Shown in pieces: positions 48,363-60,600 of a stretch of DNA of 64,000 bases (within the stretch, counting starts at the first letter, position 1; each line of letters opens with the position of its first letter). The DNA comes from Promerops cafer (lineage: Eukaryota > Chordata > Aves > Passeriformes > Nectariniidae), in assembly GCA_013398275.1 (NCBI GenBank), contig VZSE01013368.1, forward strand, positions 1,130,236-1,194,235, given 5' to 3'. Below the pieces are notes generated by a model, which was not told the origin of the DNA, searched no databases, and saw only the letters and a program-made list of their open reading frames with translations. Both the position numbers and the translations under genes were made by a program.

Positions 48363-49016
48363 ATGGGGAGTCTGAATGTTTGAGTGATGCTTTGCAGAAA
48401 ATGTTGCTGTCTGAAGATGAGTTCTGCAAAGGATAACTAATATAGTATAAGCTAGTTGGTGGAATTAGAATTTGAAGGAGCTGTGTGAACTGTGTGTGAG
48501 CACTTGAAGTGCTCTTGCAAGCTTCTGGAACCACCACAGGTGCTCCAGCAAAGCCCTGTGCTGAGAATGGCACATACTCTTTCCTCAGGTTGCTGCACAT
48601 TGCAGATTACCCAAACCAAAAAAGAGCTCCTCTCTGTCAGCTTAGTTGTTTTCTCTCCTAGTCTTGCCACAGTGGAGATTTTAATGAGGTAACAGAAATT
48701 TTTGAAATCCTGATTTGTGATGTGAAAGGCGCAATGCCAAAACTTGTTTGGCTTTAAAAGTAGTCTGAGTTGCTTTTTGTGAAACTGCCTCTAGTGCTCT
48801 GTAGTTTAGTGCAGTTATGTAGCTCTGCTAGCCTTGCTTCAGCTCTGTGCCATGAAGAAAAAACCTGAAAATAATGAAGAGAATGACTGTCGGCATAGCA
48901 CCTATACTGCAGCTCTGCCGTGTGGTATTAGTGTCTGCAGCAGGAATTCTATAGCTTTTTACACACAACTAGATGTAGACAGGACCACACTGAGCTCTCT
49001 CCTGTCTTCTGCCTTG

Positions 49017-49019
<3 letters not shown>

Positions 49020-49062
<43 letters not shown>
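49020..49062. repeat. 43-base T homopolymer
   Basis: Uninterrupted T run flanked at some distance by the word gtcttct on both sides (49003-49010 and 49063-49069). It could be a poly(A) relic on the minus strand or slippage; run length in the assembly is uncertain. Confidence 0.95.
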
Positions 49063-49063
<1 letters not shown>

Positions 49064-49069
49064 TCTTCT

Positions 49070-51500
49070 ATGCTTAAACATCCTTAGAAGACGGATTTCA
49101 GTAAGCTAGGCTCTGTGGCAGCCCATCCCTGGTTAGGCAGTACTGTCAAGCACCAGCACCCACCCTCCAAGAGCCCTTTCTTGCTGATTGCTGCAGCACT
49201 CTATAATCAAGTGCTCAGCTATTGTAAGCATGCTTGAGCTTGCTGTAACTGCCCTTTGTTTCAGTCTGGGGACTGGTAATTACTCCTGTGGGCCAAGCCT
49301 TTTACTTTCCTAGTTTGATTGAAACCAGTCATTTATTGTGGTAAAATCGTCAGACTTTCTGCAGTGTTTACAGATAAGCTTTCTGTGTGACAGTCATTTA
49401 GTCTACCCAACCATCCATATATTAAAGATATTGCACATTTTCCCTTTCTATGTTCAGACAAATCGGCTGCTGATTTCAGTTTGATTACATGTCAATTTAT
49501 AGAGATCATCCTTGAGTTCAGTCTCCTAACTTCTGCTTGGAGCAAGAGCACTTTTTGCTGTGCCTGTGCTAGTGGCTTTTTTTTTTTTTTGGGCTGTTGC
49601 AAATTACTGGTGTAAAACTCATTAATAAATACCTTTATGTGTACTTTGTTATGAATCTCTTTTTCTTATCACTGCATAAAAGAATATACAACTGCTTCAT
49701 GAGGTTTTTCAAATATTAGTGGTTTGGAACCTACTGATATTTGCTTTATCAGTTATTCACAAAGTATTAGCTAGAGTTCATTAACAGAAATACAAATGTT
49801 TTGTTTATTGCCAAGTTTTCCTAGTAACTAAATATCTGATGTCTGAGAGTGCTTCAGTGTTTATGAAAGGAACCAAAAAACTCTGGTAGGAAACTGGGAT
49901 GGAATTCTTGTGAGCACTCTCCTATAAGTGATATGGTTGTTATGTGTCAGGGGTTAACTGAGTCATTTCTGGGATGGGCAGTCTGGGTAATTGAGGGCGT
50001 TTGGGTGATTTTATGTCCTAAGAAATCGAAATGGATGTTTTTGATATTACTCATTTAAAATTGGATGAAAGCTAACCATTGATAAAAGTCTTGCTGTGAC
50101 CTAGAAGTAAAAAAATGTGCAAGGAGAATTCAATGAGTAGAGATCTTTGGGAAGTGTTTTGCTCATCTTGGTGAGCTTTGTGCAGGACATTACCTATTGT
50201 CACTCCCTTTGCCATCTAAGGTTCTTGCTCCCTTTAAAGAGAGTGCATTCAAAAGACTTTGTACCTTTTCAGACTTTCTTCTGTAAAAGAAACAGGCAGT
50301 AGTTCAGATTTTGACATTTCAGAACTCTATCGCTTTCTACTCAAATAATTCCATGTGATTTGTAGGAGTATCAGTCTTTGTGCCTCATGGCAGTCAGATG
50401 ATGTGTGGCTCTGAGGGTTATGGGTGTGACTATTTTGCCTGAGCAATAAAGACTTCTGCTTTTAGACTACGTGCCATCTTCTAGGTTTACCTGGATTAGA
50501 ATCACTTGAATCCATAGTTTAAATTCTGTAAGTTATGAGTCTGTACAGACTTTTTGAGATCATGTGATATATGACACAGAGGCTCCAGGGTGTTAATGGT
50601 ACTTTATGAGCAAGTTGACTTTTTGGATCAGTTTCTTTGACCTTTGCACAGCATTTTCTTTAGCAGCATGTTTGGTAGGTACCTGTGACACGGCGCTTCT
50701 GCTGGTAGGGCTGGTCTTGAGGGTACCAAGTTTGAGAACACTTCACAAATAGGGGAGTTACACTGATTTACATTGGCAGTAATTGTTCTTGATATATCTC
50801 ACTAAGACTCGCTTTCTTGATACTTCAGAATCAAGTTTTGTACAGTCCTTGGCTGATGCTTTTTGCTTTCATTGTTATTGTGCCAGCAGTTACATAATGC
50901 CCTGCTATGTTTCATCATTCTGCTGGATCTTTGTGGGAGTTCTTATTGCTGCAGTCCCACGTCTGAAATCTGTGTAGTGATACACAGCTGCACATGGAGA
51001 ATCATTTTTGTGATCAGTTTACAGAGTTTTTAATCAGTCTTTTCCATTGTCTTTATTGTTACTAAAACACTCCTAGCTTTTTTGCTGCCTTGGCTCTTAT
51101 AGGTTTGAGTTAGAACAATAACTAACCTGTTGGGGTTAGGTGACAGTTCATAAGCAAATAGATGACTTCTGGAATCCTAGCTTCAATGATCAGTCCTCCT
51201 TTGCTGTGGTATGGAAAGGTGAGAACTAAGAATTAGCAAAAGGACATGATACAAGGTGCAGTGAGAATTTGAGCTACAGGCTGTTACCTTTTGCCATTAG
51301 ATATGTTTACTTTGTTTTAGTGAGTGTGGTTATGTTTCCTTTTTTTTTTTTTTCTGTGTTTCAATTTTATGCCCAGTGCTTATTGCATATGATTGCAGGA
51401 GATTCCTAAACCCTGTTCCCTCCCAGCCAAAACTGGTCCTTTCCCTGGTAAGGACTTGGCCTATGAAACTATCGGTTGGACAGAATTTTGCATTATCAAA
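49070..51500. other. Intergenic, nothing recognised
   Basis: AT-rich unique-looking DNA; only short frames and T runs. Confidence 0.5.
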
Positions 51501-51503
51501 CCA

Positions 51504-51569
51504 ATTGTTTAAGAGTGGGATTTTTTTTTTTTTTTCAGGCAGCATTCAATGATGAAGATAACTTAAAAA
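51504..51569. repeat. Short dispersed direct repeat, copy 1
   Basis: attgtttaagagtgggat, a T run, then caggcagcattcaatgatga agataactt. Partner copy at 52614-52670. Homology stops abruptly on both sides. Confidence 0.75.
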
Positions 51570-52613
51570 CCAATATCAAGTTGTAAATTTTACAGTAACA
51601 TTTTAGAAACCAAGTCCACCAAAACACCTATTTATCTTAGACTTTCAGGGTTGTCTTTGTTACAGCTGACAGATTTGTGTGTTCTTGTGTGCACTGACTT
51701 TACATGGAATGGAATGAAGTGTGGATTAATAGCATAATTCTGCATCAGAGAGTAGGCTTGGAGCAGAACTGAGGAGAGAAAGGTCTTTGGAACAAAAAAT
51801 CCATATGTAGTCTATATACATTTAGATGAATAGATAATCCCAACTCAATATGAGGAAATTCAGGGCGTTAAAATGAACAGCATCTGGTCTTGAGGAAAAA
51901 ATGAAATAAAATGAATCAGGGACATGGTGAACCTTAAATTATTTAAGCTCCTCCAGTGGTAGTGCTCTGTAATTGCTTTCCTTTTCTGTAAATGTTTCAC
52001 AGCTGTGAAGTTTCCAAGTGAAGAGCTAAAGTGCTGGCTATTGTACAAAAATTAGGGCCAATTTCTGCCTGCCTTGATCTCTGGTAAAATCTCATCAGGA
52101 CTGCATGTCCCTGTCTTGTGCTCTCTGCAGTCAATTACACCTGTGCCAAGTGGTTGTGAATTGCTGCTATTAATGAGCTGGTGGAGCTCTATCTTGCCTC
52201 GTGCCCAGTATACAAGACCACAAAAAGCCATAGTCCAGGACTGAACCCACTTTTCTTACAGCCTAAGAACGTGTACTTGAAAACAAATACCCACCAAAAA
52301 ATACATGAAAACAGCAAGAACTTTGGGCAGGTGTCTAAAACACTCAACCTCCGAAAAAGCCTGAGGGAAGTGAAGACAGCCACAGGTTGCTTTGCTTTCA
52401 CTGGACACTTGTGGGATGCAGTGTGGACCAGCCTGTTTGGGGGTTGTTTGGCCAGGCAGACTCTGCAGGGAGCTGAACTCCTTCCCTTACAGGACTGGAG
52501 TTTAACTGAGCTCCTTTCATATGTCTCTGGAGTGTTAAGTATAGGAAATCTTAGTTTTTGTTTTATTCATTTTCACTAATTGGTCTGAAATGTCAGCAGT
52601 AGCTTTCTTCTGC

Positions 52614-52670
52614 ATTGTTTAAGAGTAGGATTTTTTTCAGCCAGCATTCACAATGAAGATAACTCAAAAA
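52614..52670. repeat. Short dispersed direct repeat, copy 2
   Basis: attgtttaagagtaggat, a shorter T run, then cagccagcattcacaatgaa gataactc. About 1.1 kb from copy 1 in the same orientation; differs by substitutions, T-run length and small indels. Confidence 0.75.
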
Positions 52671-52679
52671 GTGCTTTTA

Positions 52680-55600
52680 TTCTGATTTTGTGTGGACAGC
52701 CACCATTTTGAGAAATGAAAGATAATTTAGAGCCTTAATGAAATTAGAAGAAACGTATGATCTGTCTGATTTCCCTTATGCCTCTCTAGGTTTTCCAGCA
52801 TTTCATCTAAGCGTGGCAAAGTTCCAGGATTTCTGCTTCCCCCTGCCTGTGCACCCTCAGGCCCACGTTTTAAACCAGTCTGATCCCGAGCAGTGTCCAG
52901 TGTCCCCTGTGGGATGGCAGCAGTGCTTACAACAGCTGCATCAGGCGTGATGAGTTTGCCATGGAGGTGATCCATATAGAGAGAAGTTCCAGATGTCATG
53001 AGAGGGGTGGAAAATACATCACTTAGAGAAAGCAAGGTGGGAGCAAGAGACTACCTTTCTTTCATATGATTCCCAGCTTCAAGAACACAAAATTGTGTCT
53101 GCTTTTGGGACAGGCACGTTGTAGTACTCACATGAGGATTTTTTTAGTTTTACTCCTTCAGCTAGTAGAGACTTACATTTTTCTGAGGGGATGACTCTAG
53201 AGGATGTGTGTCACCAGGGACTGGTTACACTTCAGGAGTAAGCAGCATGGATTTTGTTGGAATTACTCAAATGTGTATGTAAATATATGTAAAACTGTGC
53301 TGATCAAAGTGGGATCTGCTACAAAATGTGACATAAGACTGGCTTTGCATAACTCATACCACTGTAGTGATAACGTGGCATTTGACTACTTGTGCCCTGT
53401 GTTCTTTTTACTTGCCCTCATAATTTCTTTAACTTTGTGGGTTTTTGGATTTTGTAGGTTTTTGTTCATTTGTTTTGGGGTTTTTTTGGAAGGTGAATAG
53501 GTGCTGTTGTTCATGATTTTGAATGTTTTGAGTTGCTTGTCCCTTTGATTTTTGAAGTACTGCTTTTGCCCTGGTGCCAGGTTAGACTGAGTACCTGTAG
53601 AAAAATCCAACCTAACAACTGTACAGAGAACTTAAAATACTATTGAATTGTTTAAGTTCTTTGAACAGTTTTTTTTTCTTTAAATGCATCTCAATGGTAC
53701 TACAAATAAAATTGAATTAGTTATAATTTACCACCTCTGCCCTATGCTAGAATGAGCTAAAAAGCTTTACATAATCAAGTAATTTGGAATTTAACTAACT
53801 TGTTTTTTTAAACAGAGTCTATTTTTCAGAGAAATCCATAGTCTACTTTGTAAATTCTTTTCAGATCTCTTTATTTTTATTGACTTTGATTAGCCAGCTA
53901 ATTTGTACTAAATCAATGAGTGTGATTCTGATAGCTCATTTTGAACCCTTAGCATGGAAGGCTGAAACAAAGAAGGGATTAGTGAAGTGTTTTGCTGACA
54001 TTCCAATCTATTTTAAGTGAATGCAAGCTTTCTAATAAATATTTAATGGATAGTTGTTTGTGGTTTAATAGAATTAGATAATTCTATTAGAATCCTGTTT
54101 GGAGATTTACATGTACCATACATCACTGCCGAGGACACAGTTAATAATTTAGGCTAAGTGACTAGTAATTAGAAACACAGAGTAAGCAGGGCTGTTTTTT
54201 CTGCCATCCAAGGATTTAGGTGGGTGTTCGCTGTGCAACTGCAACTCAATTCTTAGGTTCTCTTTCGTACAGGAGAACTCATTTGGCAAGTTTGGGACAA
54301 GCCTCAAATGTGATAACAAAGCATGAGGCCTCTGGGTTTATTTAATATCTTATCCTCTGAGTTAATGAGTTGGAAAATAGTTCACTGTTTATCTACAGTA
54401 GATTGAGCAGATGTTGCCAATTCAATTTTATGGAACGTAATCTCGGAGAGATTGTCTTCTACCCATTGCTTTTTCATGGTTGGAATCTCTGCTGTCCTCG
54501 GCTTCAAGAGAACATTTCCCACTCTGGTCATGGAGTTGTCAAAAGATTAGTGCAGCAGAACTTGGTAAAAGCTAGTTAGTATGAGGAGGCTTTGCAAAGA
54601 GAGGCTTTGGAAATTTCTATGAGAATGCGTGAAATTTAAGTTGTAAATGGAATGGCAAGGAAAAAGCATTTGAGAAAACACTGAAAAAAGTTAAAATTAA
54701 ATATTAAATACTACCACTTACATCAGCTTAGGTTTTCAGGTGAAGCTTTAGAAATGGTTATACAGGAATCTCTATGGAACCCTAATTTAGGGTTAGTACA
54801 AACGGCTCTTCACAGCTGCAGTAGGAGTCTGCTCATTGTTTAAACCTGATCTCAGTGAGTGGAGTTTGACAAGAAGGATGTCCTCATCTCCTGCAGCAGT
54901 CTTAGAATGTGAGGACAATTGGAATGGATAGCTGAGTGAAGGGACCATGCCCAGCAAGCTCTGCATCCCAGCCATCCCTTGGTCAGTGAGATGAGGAGGC
55001 TGTTGCTCATCTCCTGCACTGTGCAGGAGGTGAGCTCTTGGTCTGTCCTCTGGTTATTCACATTGTAATATCACCTTTGTGCATCTCCTGGACTACAGAG
55101 TAGTCAGTTACCACCCATCCAAGTAGTGTGTGAGATGCTGACCATATTCCCCGAGGCATTTATTGTCACATCCATGTGTGTCAGTGAATACTGGAGAGCC
55201 AGAACTGCTGTTTTCAAGCTGACCCAGCATTTCAGCTCTGGTGCTGTTTACTTCATTCGGTGTACCTTCTAAACGGTGTAGAGCAGCAGGAACACTGTTG
55301 TGCTGGTTGAAAGTTTTGTCTCTAAAGTCTGGGTTACTTTCAGAATCACTTTTGTAAGCAGGAGAGTTCAAGAGGCAATAGTACTGCAGAGTGAGCTTGC
55401 TGCCACTTCCCTTTTGTTCTTACCAGCTGTAAGATGTGTGTTATATACCTGATAGACATAATTTGCAGAATTCTTCTTTGAAGAACATTGATTTTGTGAG
55501 GTTGTGTAGTTAGGATTGTGGAGAGAGAGAGCTCGATAAAGGCTAAAAAGTCATCCTTCTAAGAAATGTCATCCTTCCAAAATTCAGTTTTCTTTTTAAT

Positions 55601-56700
55601 TGAAGGTGAGCTAGTTGATGAGTGTGACTAAGTGTGCAGATTTGAGGAGTATCATGTCATTGTTCAATTACACATTAGTGTCAGGAAGTGTGCAAGAGGA
55701 CAATTTCACAGGAATCTTCAACTTAGACATGGCTGGAAAATGATGAAGGAATATAGAGATCTGAAGTAATGTGAGCATTTTTTGTTTGTTTATTTGTTTG
55801 TTTGAATTTTTTCTTTGCCTCATCATCCTTTTCACTTCTCAAAGGTTACTCCACAGCTCAGCTAATACTGTTGTGTAGTAAAACTGGCTTGAACTGGAGC
55901 TGGGCTCTGCTCTGGACACTGCCAAGCTCAGAACTGCACCTCTTGGGGTTTGAAGACGATTTCATTCTTGACAATTGCAGAGTCAGTTCTATGGAATTCC
56001 TGTCATTCCTTGAGTTAAATCTGCTGAAGCTGAGGCCTAATCTGGCCTTTAATTTTAGTGTATGCATTTAGTAGTGCATCACTGCTAATGCTGAGCTCCC
56101 TCGGTACAGTGAGGTTAATAGGCACTGCACTGGCATGAAAGACAGGATTAAAACTCTTCTTTTGAGATGCTTTTTCTTAAGCTTCTCTTAGATTTTTTCT
56201 AGTCCTGGCATGGATAAAAGAAGAGCTTCACCCTGGTTCCTGTGCTCATTTGAAGTTTGCTCTGTTCCAGTTGTATCTCTTATGAGGTAGTGATACATAT
56301 TGTGTTCTCCGGAGAGCAGTTCCATTAGTGTGAGCTGTTAGTTCCACTCAATATTCACTCCTTGGAAACAATGGTTTGATGGGCTGGGACATGGATTGTT
56401 ATATTAAGCAAGAAAATAACTTGAACTGCTCCTGTAATTACTCTGCATGCAGTCAGTCTCGGGATTTCTGGCAAGCTCACCTTCATTTCTACATATATAG
56501 TGTTACGGTACTTAGCATTTCTGTAACACAGCATTACACCTTCAAATTGTTTTCTAGTTATTAACTAATTAATCTCATAACACCCCTGTAAGGTATATCT
56601 ATTTGTTTCTGCTTGGGTGACTGTGTGGAGGATAATAATATGTGGCTTGAATATTAACAGACATAAAGTAGTGTATTGCATTTGTAGTTGGTGCTTTGTT
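52680..56700. other. Intergenic, nothing recognised except a palindrome
   Basis: About 4 kb of AT-rich DNA. It contains the 24-base palindrome at 54066-54089. Frames are short and without domains. Confidence 0.5.
54066..54089. repeat. Near-perfect palindrome, 11-bp arms
   Basis: Arms taatagaatta and taattctatta around a 2-base spacer (ga). AT-rich and able to form a small cruciform. Confidence 0.9.
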
Positions 56701-56709
56701 TTGAGGTTT

Positions 56710-57282
56710 TGTTTTGGTTTAACCCTGGCTGGCAGCCACTCGCTTGCTTTCCCTCAGCAGGATGGAGGAGAGAATCAGAAAGGTAAGAGTGAGAGAGCTT
56801 GTTGGTTGAGATAAAGACAGTTTAATAGATAAAGCAAAACTGAACAAACGATAAAGTGAATTAGAGAATTAATTCTCTGCTTCCCATGGGAAGGCAGGTG
56901 TTCAGCCATCTCCAGGAAAGCAGGGCCCCATCTCATGTAAAGGTGACATGAAGAAGACAAGTGCCACAAAACTGAATGTCATTCCCCTTCCTTCTTTCCC
57001 CGGGCTTTTATGGCTGGGTATGATGCCATGTGGTCTGGGATATCCCTGTGGTCAGCTGGGGTCAGCAGTCCCAGCTCTGTCCCCTCCCAGGTTCTTGTGC
57101 CCCCTGAGCCTGCTCACGGGTGGGGCAGCGTGGGAAAGGGAGGAGGCCCTGAGGCTGTGAGCACAGGTCCACAGCAGGTAAAATACCCCTCTGTCCATGC
57201 TGTTCCCAGCACAAATCCAAAACACAGCACCATAAGAGCTACCATGAAGAACGTTAACTCTTTTCTCACCAAAACCTGTACA
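56710..57282 (-). mobile_element. ERVL-type LTR (nearly complete), minus orientation
   Basis: On the minus strand it begins TGTACAGGTTTTGG and ends GGTTAAACCAAAACA. Between these are a TATA-like CATAAAAGC (complement of about 57005-57013), the complement of ggaaagcagggccccatctc, an ATTAAA poly(A) signal (complement of gtttaatagataaagc) and CTTTATCTCAACC. Same family as 42180-42582 but with fuller U3. About 573 bp. No clear 5-bp target duplication at the chosen ends, so the limits may be off by a few bases. Confidence 0.8.
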
Positions 57283-57475
57283 GACTAGGAATTCAGTTAC
57301 ATGTTTTCTTCCTCCCAGCATCCTTGCCTCTGATATGGAATATTGACTTGTCTGTCCCTAAAGGCTGAACAGAAATGTGCTGTTACACAAGTGGGTAGTC
57401 CTGCAGGAGTCAGACTGCCACAGCTGTGAAAGGAAATATTTTTTAAGAAAACAGAACTCTCACAAAATCTCCTTC

Positions 57476-57600
57476 TTCCTTAAAGGAAGAAAAACAAAGA
57501 AACCCAAAACCAAATCAAACTGAAACCTGACCAATAAAAACACTAAAAAAAATTACCCCCAAAAAACCAAACCAACAACCCCACCCTCCCAAACTACTAC
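57476..57600. repeat. A/C-rich low-complexity tract
   Basis: The + strand is mostly A and C (ccccaaaaaaccaaaccaac aaccccaccctccc). Its complement resembles the G/T-rich tract at 34033. Confidence 0.8.
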
Positions 57601-60600
57601 ATACTCAATCTCTGGATGTAGAAAGCACTTTATTTTGTGGCTGTGTCAAGTTCTTCTGTATGTTTAGCAGGAATCTTAGCCTGATGTTTCCCTGACCTCA
57701 CTCCTAAAATCAGATGGTAATTTTTCATCTTTGTCCAATTTGGGCGTTTTCAAAATCTGATTCTTTGCCTTCTGTATGTTTGTACAGTGCCTTGTGCAGT
57801 AAAAGGATAATTTTAGATAGGCATTTGGGTTGTTGTTACAAGAACCTGACTGAAACAAGTCTGGAGGTTTTTTGTTTTCTTTTTTAGAGTTTGTATGAAG
57901 CAGCACCATTTGCCCTGTCTCTGAAAGAAGAAAACACAGCCACTTGGTGGAACTATAAAGAACTGTATATTAACCATGGAGAACAAACAGGGAAGAGGAA
58001 GAGTAGGGTGCCCTGGCAGCTGTGTTGATTATCAAAGAATACCTGTTTTGGCAGATAAGCTGCAAGTAGAGTTGCCAAGGTAGTTTGAGTCATGACAAGC
58101 ATCATTAGATGGTTCTCTCCAAGGTTTTGGCTAGGTCACTGACTAACTGTGAATTTGGGTCAAGGACCTGACTGGGTAAAGTAGCCTCATTTATCAGCTG
58201 CCATGGCTGAGATAACAGTCATCAGTCCATTTGACTAGCTGAGGAGGGAACAACTTATTTTGGTTTAGTAATGATTTGAGAGCCTCATCAATAAAATCAC
58301 CAATACTCTTCAGTGCTGTAATCCATCCATGTCTCAGTGGCCAGCATGATTTCCTGGCAGCAGAGAGAAGGAGGAACCAAGTGGACTGGTTGTGCTTCCT
58401 CTCATTTCCTCTGAGATTGCACCTTGGAATCTCAGGACTAATTCACCAAGGTTATCCAAGATGGGATTCTCTTATTCTACAAAGCAGTTCTATCTTGTTG
58501 CACAGAAATAGTTGAAACCTATATAAGGCAGGAATATTTGCTTTTGTGCAGAAATAGTTCCTAGAATTGTTCCTAGAGCAGTGATTGTGCTCTTCCTCCT
58601 TATTTTGTTTCATTATGAACAAAATAGCTTCCTTTGAACTATTCCCAGTTGATGTTGACAGAGGCAAGGATTTATGTAGGCCAGATCAGCAGGGCAGGGT
58701 GTTTTGCTAACACAGTTGTGGAACTCTCAAACCAGGTAACATCTGGCCACCTTGGAGGGTAGGCAGAGCAAATCTGCATTTTCTTGCATGTAATTTGCCA
58801 TTGTAGCCTGCCTGCAGCCCTGTTGAGCTGCAACTGCAGACAGAGAAACACTTGGGTTGATTTGAGCTAATTGAGTTGATCAAGTGTTGACGATTAGCTC
58901 AATTTGCACAGTCCCACTTGTCTTCACTTGGAGCAGCAGCAGTGCTGGCAAATGAATTACCTCATCAGAGCTCCTGTCACCTATAGACAGGAGAGGGATG
59001 CATTGTTTCTGTAGTGTGAGACTGATTGACAAGCTTTTGAAAAAAGTTGGTTACTTTCAAAATTGGACTGACCCTGAGAGGTGATTTATTTTTTACTCAC
59101 TGCAGAGAGTTTTCTCTTCTGTAGGCTGCTACTGCCCCAGATATGGAATTTAAATAGCAGTAGCTGAGTAGCTACTGTACACTGTCTGTTTGGCAGGTGT
59201 TTGTATTTCAACCTATGTTAATTTTAGATTTTCATCTATGTTAATTCTACATCAATGCATTTTTTTTCATTCATGCCCCACTTGCCACTCTCCAAAGAAA
59301 ACATAAAAATATATAAAAATATCTTCATATTTGCAATGTGATTTTTGCTCTTCTCAGCTGATACACAGTAAGGAAGTGAGAAGCACTTCTCAGAGGTTAT
59401 ATAAGATGTACTTCACTGTACAACACCCCGAAGTGTAGGTGTTGGGAGAGTTGACACAAAGAAGGGTTAAGTGTTTTGCTTTACAGTATGCAGGAAGATG
59501 AAGTTTGAGATGGAAACAGGAAGAGTTACATTTTACACTGAGTCCTCAGGAGCTGGCCTTCAACCATTCATTTCCTAACTGAGACTGCTGTGTTCCTGTG
59601 TCTCTCTTCACACATACAAGGTCTTCCTAACATAGTTCTAGGTAACTAAAAGGAACAAAAATTAAATGTCATTAATATAATTTTGAATTTAAATTACTAT
59701 TTAACGTAATTAAATAAAATATTTTTACTTGTTTAGCACTGGAGAAAGGGAGGTTTTCTAAACTCTAGTAGGTCAAACCCAGAAATGACTAAATACCAGA
59801 GAAATTTTCTTCCAAAACTCCTGCTTGTTAGTTGTGTTGCATTCATCTGAAAAGCAAGAGTGTTTGCCTCTACCAAGTGAAGGGCCTTGGGCTGCCTTAG
59901 AGCAAGCAGGTGCTCACTGTATCCTCTTCTCCCTTCGCTAACTTGATATTAAAAGAGCTTGGGATGTAGCTGTAGGAGTGCAGAAACACATACTCTCAAG
60001 TGATTTTATTTTTGTCTGGGTTTTTTTCATGTGAGTTATGGCTGTTGATGTCAATACAAGCTTGATTACAATATTTGGAACTTGAGGCTTGTCTTGCAGT
60101 CAGCACCAATGGAACAAGGATTCTTTTCCCAAGGCACCTTTGAATGCCCTTCCTTGAGGACTGACAACATTTTTGCAGTGCAAGTGTTTCAAGACATCAT
60201 TGTTGCATATACCCTGGTCTATATAAAACTGAAGTGATTTTTTTAGCTTATAGCTATAAATGGAATAGATACTGAAATAGTTTAAAAAAAATTAAGTAAA
60301 ATTACTTGGTAAGTTCTGGTAATGTGCACAAGGCTACATTTCGTGCTCTGTATTCATGATGGAAAGTGCTTCAATGCCTTGATCTATGCTTTTTCCACCT
60401 GGTGGTATTTTAGGGGGGAACAGAGCTTGTATATACATGGGAGTAAATGTTGCCTTTATGCAGATCAGCTCCTTTTCCTGGTAAAAGCTGAAATTTTTAA
60501 GGAAGAGTTCTAGAATTCAGCTTCAAATCCATGATCTGAAGTTTAAAATTTGGACCTGAAAAATTGCTTTCAGTGAAAACTGTCTGTCAGAAAAGCAAAA

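Noticed and set aside
52181..52579. 132-codon plus-strand frame
   Set aside because: No recognisable domain or homologue by eye, no promoter or poly(A) context, and composition like the surrounding desert.
32000..58000. Segmental duplication linking the two LTR pairs
   Set aside because: Within each pair the orientation is flipped while the order is kept, and apart from the LTRs I saw no shared sequence between the two intervals.
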